A stretch of 19,566 bases of DNA from UBA668 sp031366885 (GTDB lineage Bacteria; Actinomycetota; Acidimicrobiia; Acidimicrobiales; Ilumatobacteraceae): contig JANLPB010000049.1 in the NCBI GenBank assembly GCA_031366885.1, forward strand, positions 1 to 19,566, written 5' to 3'. The notes below the pieces were generated by a model, which saw only the letters and a program-made list of their open reading frames with translations, made no database searches and was not told the DNA's origin. Below are positions 14,796 through 19,566 of this stretch, piece after piece. Both the position numbers and the translations under genes were made by a program. Numbering within the stretch: the stretch's first letter is position 1; each line of letters begins with the position of its first letter.

Positions 14796-15980
14796 ATGTG
14801 GCGGATGATGAGGTGTTGGGTGCCCGTTGTTGTAGTCGGATTGGTGTCGTGTGGCACGACCAATACGGCAGTGCGATCTGGCGAACAGGGTTCCGCAGCG
14901 CCGGCGGGGGGAACGACGAACTCTGACGCTGCCCCGTCCACCGATCGAGCGCTTCTGTTCTCGGGGCTCGACATTACCGACGGTAAGGGAACGCGGGTCG
15001 CGTCCGGGTTCGATCTGCCGCCTGCGGCCCCTGGCGGGCCAGAGCTGTCACCGATAGTAGTTCCGTATGGCAACGGTTCGTTGTACCTGGCGGCCACACC
15101 GAAGTCGACGTCCCCGCCGATTCCCGAGTTGAGGTTGACAGGTGGATCGGACGAAGTAATCGTTGCGGCAACGGCGTTTTCAGTGGCGGTGTCGGCATTT
15201 GGAGCGATCGCAACAGCTGAGCCCGCAACGGGGTCGACCTTGGCGTGGACCTCAGATGTGATCGTTCGAACCTCTCCGGCCTCACCGCCGAAAGTCTGGA
15301 GTTTGGAAGCCGCAAACTATGCAGTCCTAGCCTGGGCAGCAGACGTGCTGCTTGTCATCAAGAATCCCGGAGAGAGTGGAGAACCGATCGAATTTCTTGC
15401 CTTTGACGGGCCCGGAGAGGTCCGAGTTCTCAATCCGAACGCGGGTTTGATAGCAGTGTCTCCGGACGGGCGCTGGGTTCTCCTGAGCACGTCCGCTGTG
15501 GATGGGAATGGTGCTGAACTCGTCGATCCTTCGACCGGCAAGGACGTCGGCGTCGTGGACACATCGATGGAGAGCGAAACCGTCGTCGTGGGCCAAGGCT
15601 CCTGGTCATCCTCTGGACTTGTAGCCAGCATCTGGGTGGGTAGCGAGCAGCGGCTTGGCCTTTTCACTCAGGGCGAGGCGGGTCTGACCCTTACGAAGTC
15701 CGTAACGCTTCCCACGAACGTCCTCTACGGCTTGAACGAGCCATACGCTCTCGGAACTCCTGGACACGTGACGGGCAGCGGATGGGCACGCAACGCTGAT
15801 ATTCGCCCTCGACAAGACGGCAGCTACGACACGACCCCTTACATGCACGTCGTCTGCGACTTCACGCTCAACCAATGCAAGTCAACTGCAGTCGGCGACC
15901 CCAGTTACCAGATCGGCCGCGAACGAAACCCCAGCGGCGGCGAATCTGAGCAATTTCAACTGATTTCGGAGCAACGATGA
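14796..15980 (+). CDS. Secreted lipoprotein of unknown function
   Basis: I do not recognise the family. With the ATG at 14796 the protein has 394 residues. Residues 1-18 form a short lipoprotein signal peptide, MWRMMR followed by a valine-rich core, ending in the lipobox LVSC, so Cys19 should be lipidated and the protein anchored outside the membrane. A Ser/Thr/Gly/Ala-rich linker follows to about residue 50. The remainder contains short beta-type stretches such as LIAVSPDGRWVLLSTSA, which are like blades of a beta-propeller, but no complete repeat set can be shown by eye. Codon choice is more relaxed than in the neighbouring genes (more A/T in third positions). Its stop overlaps an ATG at 15977 that probably started the next gene. 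With the transposase remnant downstream this suggests acquisition by transfer. Confidence 0.8.
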   Translation: MWRMMRCWVPVVVVGLVSCGTTNTAVRSGEQGSAAPAGGTTNSDAAPSTDRALLFSGLDITDGKGTRVASGFDLPPAAPGGPELSPIVVPYGNGSLYLAATPKSTSPPIPELRLTGGSDEVIVAATAFSVAVSAFGAIATAEPATGSTLAWTSDVIVRTSPASPPKVWSLEAANYAVLAWAADVLLVIKNPGESGEPIEFLAFDGPGEVRVLNPNAGLIAVSPDGRWVLLSTSAVDGNGAELVDPSTGKDVGVVDTSMESETVVVGQGSWSSSGLVASIWVGSEQRLGLFTQGEAGLTLTKSVTLPTNVLYGLNEPYALGTPGHVTGSGWARNADIRPRQDGSYDTTPYMHVVCDFTLNQCKSTAVGDPSYQIGRERNPSGGESEQFQLISEQR

Positions 15981-16557
15981 CACGTACATCCACTACACGA
16001 GGATCTCGTGTCACCGAGCATCGATTCTGCTCGCTGCGGTCACTCTGCTCGCACTGAGCTCGGTCCTAGCAAACCAAACCTCGGTGTCAGCCGCTAATGG
16101 GTACATCTTCTGGTTTCAAAAGAACTACAACGATCGATTGAACTCGACGCTCTGGTGGACGAATCAGGACTTCACCCAAGGCGGATCGTGGCGGGCAGGG
16201 AGCGGGCGCAACATGGATGAGTGCCATACGAGCGCCATGGCGCCAATCAATAATGGAGGCTGGCTGCCAAACGGTAACTGGACGATCACGGGCGCCTATG
16301 CGAACTACAACGGCAGCGTGATCAAGGGGCCGGCCATAGGGTTTGCTGATCACCTGTGCTCCAACGGATACACATGGCGGACAGAGATCTTCATTCATAG
16401 CGAGATTCCGTGGCCGCAGCCGAATGGCGAGTACATGTCGCAGGCGTGCGTGAAGGTGAGCAGCACAGGAGCGACACCTTCGACTGCTGGCGGCGACGTT
16501 CGCTCCGTGTATGACGTCAAGAACTTTCTGGCAATCAACTACATGACAGTTGGATGA
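15977..16557 (+). pseudogene. Small secreted protein, frameshifted in its signal peptide
   Basis: The intact part runs in one frame to the TGA at 16555-16557. Its frame is open from 15964, after a stop at 15961-15963, and reads RASILLAAVTLLALSSVLAN then QTSVSAANGYIFW: a good hydrophobic signal core followed by a plausible cleavage site. No ATG or GTG precedes the core in this frame; the GTG at 16084 lies after it and would give a 157-residue protein without a signal. An ATG at 15977, overlapping the lipoprotein stop, is in another frame and reads MTRTSTTRGSRVTEHR, a fitting basic n-region, but stops at 16057. One missing base near 15990-16025 would explain both. The mature part is rich in Trp, Tyr, Asn and Gly with cysteines at 47, 92 and 122 (numbered from 16084). 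No family is recognised. A sequencing error, a recent mutation or a non-standard start are all possible. Confidence 0.65.
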
Positions 16558-17270
16558 TTACATCGACCTTCGCGGATTACCAGTGGGGGGATTTGTGGTT
16601 GTGGTTCTCGATCTGCCCGCGTTGCTATGGCGAGTTCGGATCGCAGAACCTGCAGTCGATCTGAGAGGGACCCGATAGGTGGTCCACTCGACCCACTCGG
16701 CGGGCCGGGCGGGGATGTTCGGCAACCCCAGCACGCCTGCTGGGGTGTTGCAGGCTTGACGGCACCGTTGTCGCGATCGGCGTGTGCGCTGGCACTCGCG
16801 GGCCTTGACACCAAGCGTGCCGTCGTCGACGGCCGTGTAGATCGTCTCCGCACACGGAAGCCCGCCAACACTGTCGGGCGGTCAGATCAGTTCAGATCGC
16901 GTACGACGATCGACCCGCCTTGAGCTCGACGGCGATGCGGTCACGCAACGTGCTCGCCCCGGCCAACCGACATTTGGGGGTCGGGCCAACGTGCCGCGGG
17001 CCCCGCGTGCGCCACCTCCGGCCGATAGCCGTCGCGACAACCGCGACTGGTGACCTCACGAGTGATCGTGGCTGGATGGTGGCCCACACGACGACCGATC
17101 ACCGCCCGCGACATCTGGCAATCCTCGCGTCGATGACGGCTCCCACTGATGTCCCCGCATGCAAACAACGACAACGGAAACATGGCATCCTGGATTCCCC
17201 AACGGTCGTGATGGTCAACAGCACCGGCCAGCATGAACGGAACCGTGCACCGACCATTGGACACCATTGG
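16558..17270 (-). pseudogene. Decayed IS30-family transposase remnant
   Basis: No intact gene fills this stretch, but the minus strand keeps IS30-type transposase pieces in changing frames. Reading from the right: MSRAVIGRRVGHHPATITRE then VTSRGCRDGYRPEVA (about 17120-16990), a helix-turn-helix like the IS30 N-terminus; then LAGASTLRDRIAVELKAGRS, which stops at 16892-16894; then GGLPCAETIYTAVDDGTLG and VKARECQRTRR from 16866 leftward, with the family's ETIY motif, ending in IPARPAE near 16690; then FCDPNSP (16648-16628), a TAG in place of Trp, and QRGQIENHN, matching the FCDPHSPWQRG.NEN.N block around the catalytic Glu. The central part with the first two catalytic Asp residues is deleted. 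At least three frame changes and several stops make it non-functional. No terminal inverted repeats were identified. Confidence 0.72.
16725..16746. repeat. Perfect 9-bp hairpin inside the transposase remnant
   Basis: ACCCCAGCA (16725-16733) and TGCTGGGGT (16738-16746) are exact inverted repeats around a CGCC loop. No T-run follows on the plus strand or the minus strand, so it is not a standard terminator. Its meaning is unknown. Confidence 0.6.
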
Positions 17271-17276
17271 GTGTCC
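17253..17276. promoter_or_regulatory. Palindrome with overlapping direct repeats before the amidohydrolase gene
   Basis: ACCATTGG occurs at 17253-17260 and again at 17263-17270, exactly ten bases apart. Overlapping this, GGACACC (17259-17265) and GGTGTCC (17270-17276) are inverted repeats around ATTG. The element ends 39 bases before the ATG at 17316, where an operator or a leader hairpin could lie. It may also mark an end of the degraded insertion sequence. Confidence 0.4.
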
Positions 17277-17315
17277 CGGCCTCCCAGAGCAGACCGCGCA
17301 GTAGGGTCAGGCGTC

Positions 17316-18530
17316 ATGACCGAGATCACCGCCAACGACTCTGAATCGCTCAAGCAAGCAGTGTGTGCACGCGTCGATGAACTGGCTGACCAACTCATCG
17401 ATGCCAGTCACCAGATTCACGCACACCCGGAGCTGAACTTTCAGGAGCACTTCGCGCACGATCTGCTGACCGGGCTCCTCGAGCGCAACGGCGTGACACC
17501 CACCCGCCATGCCTACGACCTCGAGACCGCTTTCGACTCCAGCGTCGGCTCCACCGGCGCCACCATCGCCGTGCTGTGCGAGTACGACGCGCTGCCTGGC
17601 GTTGGCCACGCGTGCGGTCACAACATCATCGGCACCGCCGGACTTGGCGCCGGCCTGGCTGCAGCATTCGTCGCTGAAGCCGCGGGCGGACGGGTTCGCA
17701 TCATGGGAACACCGGCGGAGGAAGGTGGCGCCGGCAAGGTCCACATGGCTCGCAAGGGCGCATTCGATGCCGTCGACGCAGCGATGATGGTGCACCCTGC
17801 CGACGCCGACCTGATCTCCATGGATTGCATCGCGATTCAGGAGTTGATCGTGCACTACCACGGCAAGTCCGCGCACGCATCGGCTGCACCGTGGGAGGGG
17901 CGCAACGCCCTCGACGCTGCGGTGCTCGGCTACATGAACATTGCCGCCATGCGCCAGCACATTCGCCCCAACGAGCGCATCCACGGCATCTTCACGAACG
18001 GCGGCGACAAGCCCAACATCGTCCCCTCGGAGGCAGCGATGGACTGGTACGTCCGCGCGGGCACTATCGAGTCACTGCAGCCATTGAAGCAGCGGGTGCT
18101 GACCGCGTTGGAGAGCTCGGCGTCGGCGTGCGGGTGCACGATGACGCACGAATGGGACCCGAACCCGTGCGCCGACATGATCGACAACGGTCCGATGGTG
18201 GCGGCCTATGTGGCCAACGCTGAGCGCGTCGGGCGTACGGTGCTCGACCCGGTGACCAGCGGACGACGGGTGATGGGCAGTACCGATATGGGCAACGTCA
18301 GCTACCTCGTGCCCTCGATACATCCGATGATCAAGGTTGCTCCCGACGGAGTGCCGATTCACAGCATCGACTTCGCGACATGGGCCGCGAGCCCGTCCGG
18401 CGACCAAGCCGTCATCGACGGTGCGAAGTCGATGGCGATGACCGTGGTCGACCTGTGGCTGCAGGCTGACTTACGTGACCGCATGAACGTGGCCTTCGCC
18501 GGGCGTCCACCTGGCGTGCAGGTGCTCTGA
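17316..18530 (+). CDS. M20D-type amidohydrolase / aminoacyl peptidase
   Basis: The 404-residue protein belongs to the M20 metallopeptidase family, subfamily D (AbgA/AbgB, PM20D2-like). HQIHAHPELNFQEHFA (residues 32-47) is the usual N-terminal block. LCEYDALPGVGHACGHNIIG (87-106) gives the metal ligands Cys100 and His102, GTPAEEGGAGK (131-141) gives the catalytic Glu135 and metal-binding Glu136, and MMVHPA has His160. Such enzymes cleave amide bonds of acylated amino acids or small peptides with two bound metals. The dimerisation domain (from about 185 to 300) is present, starting YHGKSAHASAAPWEGRNALD. I chose the ATG at 17316, with AGGG nine bases upstream. The frame stays open back to 16920, but that part is the transposase remnant read from the wrong strand. 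No signal peptide, so cytoplasmic. The substrate is unknown. Confidence 0.88.
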   Translation: MTEITANDSESLKQAVCARVDELADQLIDASHQIHAHPELNFQEHFAHDLLTGLLERNGVTPTRHAYDLETAFDSSVGSTGATIAVLCEYDALPGVGHACGHNIIGTAGLGAGLAAAFVAEAAGGRVRIMGTPAEEGGAGKVHMARKGAFDAVDAAMMVHPADADLISMDCIAIQELIVHYHGKSAHASAAPWEGRNALDAAVLGYMNIAAMRQHIRPNERIHGIFTNGGDKPNIVPSEAAMDWYVRAGTIESLQPLKQRVLTALESSASACGCTMTHEWDPNPCADMIDNGPMVAAYVANAERVGRTVLDPVTSGRRVMGSTDMGNVSYLVPSIHPMIKVAPDGVPIHSIDFATWAASPSGDQAVIDGAKSMAMTVVDLWLQADLRDRMNVAFAGRPPGVQVL

Positions 18531-18609
18531 ACAGGTCGTCGCTTCGGCCCACGGGTGCGCGGCTGGCATCCCCGCCGCGCGTCGCATGCCACCTCTAGGA
18601 TGACACCTT

Positions 18610-19566
18610 GTGACGGTCTACGTCCCCGAAGAATTCACCCCCCACGAAGAAGACGTTCTCCGTCGCTACTTCACCAACCTCGACGGCCCAGTTTTCGCGC
18701 TGGTCAACCTGCCCGAGGTCGTGAAAGGCGCACTGTTTGCGCGCTACAGCCGCAGTCCGAAGAGCCTGCGTCGCCTGTTCCTCGACGAGTTTGTCGGCGA
18801 CCTCGACATCGCCGGCGACGTGTCCGTGGATGCCACCATCGGGCTGGAACGTGCCGAGGAGTTGTACGAGAAGGTCTTCTTCGAATACGGCGACGACTCC
18901 GTCGCCCAGCTTGGTGGCGTGCACCTCGCGTGCGAACAGGCCTCGAACATCTTGACCAAGGTGCTCGAGTGGGGCCGGATGATGAGCTACCTCGAGCAGA
19001 GCACTCGCTACATCAGCTACGACGCTCGCCTTGGTGGCCGCTACCGATTCTTCCGCGATCCGGCAATACTCTCCAGCCGTTTCGGCACCCGCTACGTCGG
19101 CGACATGGACCGCATGTTCGACAGCTACAGCCTGCTGCTCACCCGTGTCACCGACCACGTTCGCGCGACGGTGCCACGTGACCCTGCCGACAGCGACTTC
19201 GTGTACCGCATGGCCACCAAGGCCAAGGCGCTCGATGCGGTGCGAGGGGTTCTTCCTGCTGCGTCGCTCAGCAACGTCGGCATCTACGGCAGTGGCCAGG
19301 CGTTCGAGTCGCTGCTGATCCGCATGCGCTCGCACCCGCTGCCCGAGGCACGTCATTACGCAGATCTCATGCTGCACGAACTTCGCAAGGTCATCCCCAG
19401 CTTTCTCAAGCGGGTGGACCTGGCCGACCGCGGCGGGCGTTGGAGCCAGTACCTGTCAGGTACCCGGGAACATACGACGGCGCTGGTCGAGTCGCTCTTC
19501 AGTGACACACCAGTCGAGCAAGTTGCGGCAGTGCAGTTGGTCGACTTCGACCCCGACGCCGAGGAC
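18610..19566 (+). CDS. ThyX-like (FAD-dependent thymidylate synthase family) protein, 3' truncated
   Basis: The gene starts with GTG at 18610, with AGGA nine bases before it, and runs out of the window after 319 codons without a stop. It resembles a long, divergent ThyX-like family of actinobacteria and related bacteria. WGRMMSYLEQSTRY (residues 121-134) lines up with the ThyX motif RHRxxSxNExSxRY. Arg123, Ser126, Glu129, Ser131, Arg133 and Tyr134 are kept, but the opening Arg-His and the Asn are replaced by Trp-Gly and Leu. KGALFARYSRSPKSLRRLF (39-57) and FFEYGDDSVAQLGGVHLACE (90-109) are other conserved-looking blocks. It is already longer than a classical ThyX (about 220-250 residues), so a second domain is expected past the window. 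Whether it makes thymidylate is doubtful given the motif changes. Confidence 0.75.
   Translation, partial: MTVYVPEEFTPHEEDVLRRYFTNLDGPVFALVNLPEVVKGALFARYSRSPKSLRRLFLDEFVGDLDIAGDVSVDATIGLERAEELYEKVFFEYGDDSVAQLGGVHLACEQASNILTKVLEWGRMMSYLEQSTRYISYDARLGGRYRFFRDPAILSSRFGTRYVGDMDRMFDSYSLLLTRVTDHVRATVPRDPADSDFVYRMATKAKALDAVRGVLPAASLSNVGIYGSGQAFESLLIRMRSHPLPEARHYADLMLHELRKVIPSFLKRVDLADRGGRWSQYLSGTREHTTALVESLFSDTPVEQVAAVQLVDFDPDAED

Noticed and set aside
15977..16057. A separate 26-residue peptide gene
   Set aside because: Its only good feature is a basic N-terminus that fits the signal peptide of the following frame; a frameshift in one gene explains the arrangement better than a separate peptide.
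16920..17315. N-terminal extension of the M20 amidohydrolase by 132 residues
   Set aside because: The conserved family N-terminus starts near the ATG at 17316, which has a ribosome-binding site. The upstream translation has no family similarity and covers the transposase remnant on the opposite strand.

Overview
The window is GC-rich bacterial chromosome, almost certainly from an actinobacterium. It carries the actinobacterial Pup-proteasome genes (dop, pup, prcB, prcA, pafA) on the same stretch as tatB, tatC and helY, which matches the general gene neighbourhood known in mycobacteria. The absence of pafB/pafC next to pafA, the unrelated gene where mpa/arc might be expected upstream of dop, and the inserted pxpABC genes suggest a lineage outside the mycobacteria. 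A member of the Acidimicrobiia is my best guess, by inference only.

Layout, left to right. Bases 2-1162 hold the 3' part of a probably secreted ceramidase-like protein. Bases 1184-6533 form a very compact plus-strand run: dop, pup, prcB, prcA, pxpA, pxpB, pxpC. Gaps range from a 4-base overlap to 52 bases, so co-transcription is likely. The run combines Pup activation and removal (Dop), the tag (Pup, ending GGQ), the 20S proteasome core (PrcA/PrcB) and ATP-dependent 5-oxoprolinase (PxpABC). A minus-strand YjdF-like membrane protein (6474-7094) converges on and overlaps pxpC. Next come pafA (the Pup ligase) and lepB (signal peptidase I), then a convergent minus-strand glycerophosphodiester phosphodiesterase. 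A second compact run, tatB-tatC-helY plus a lipid-kinase-like ORF, occupies 10114-14680.

Bases 14681-17315 look like an accessory insertion. They hold a lipoprotein with a strong ribosome-binding site, a small secreted protein whose signal peptide is out of frame with its likely start, and the decayed remains of an IS30-family transposase on the minus strand. The window ends with an M20D-type amidohydrolase and the first 319 codons of a divergent ThyX-like protein.

How the genes fit together. Dop deamidates the C-terminal Gln of Pup to Glu, PafA ligates Pup-Glu to substrate lysines, and PrcA7-B7-B7-A7 degrades tagged proteins with an ATPase that is not in this window. PxpABC could return 5-oxoproline, a cyclised product of Gln or Glu, to glutamate; this link to proteolysis is inference. 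TatB/TatC and LepB are protein-export functions, and the lipoprotein and ceramidase-like protein are potential export clients.
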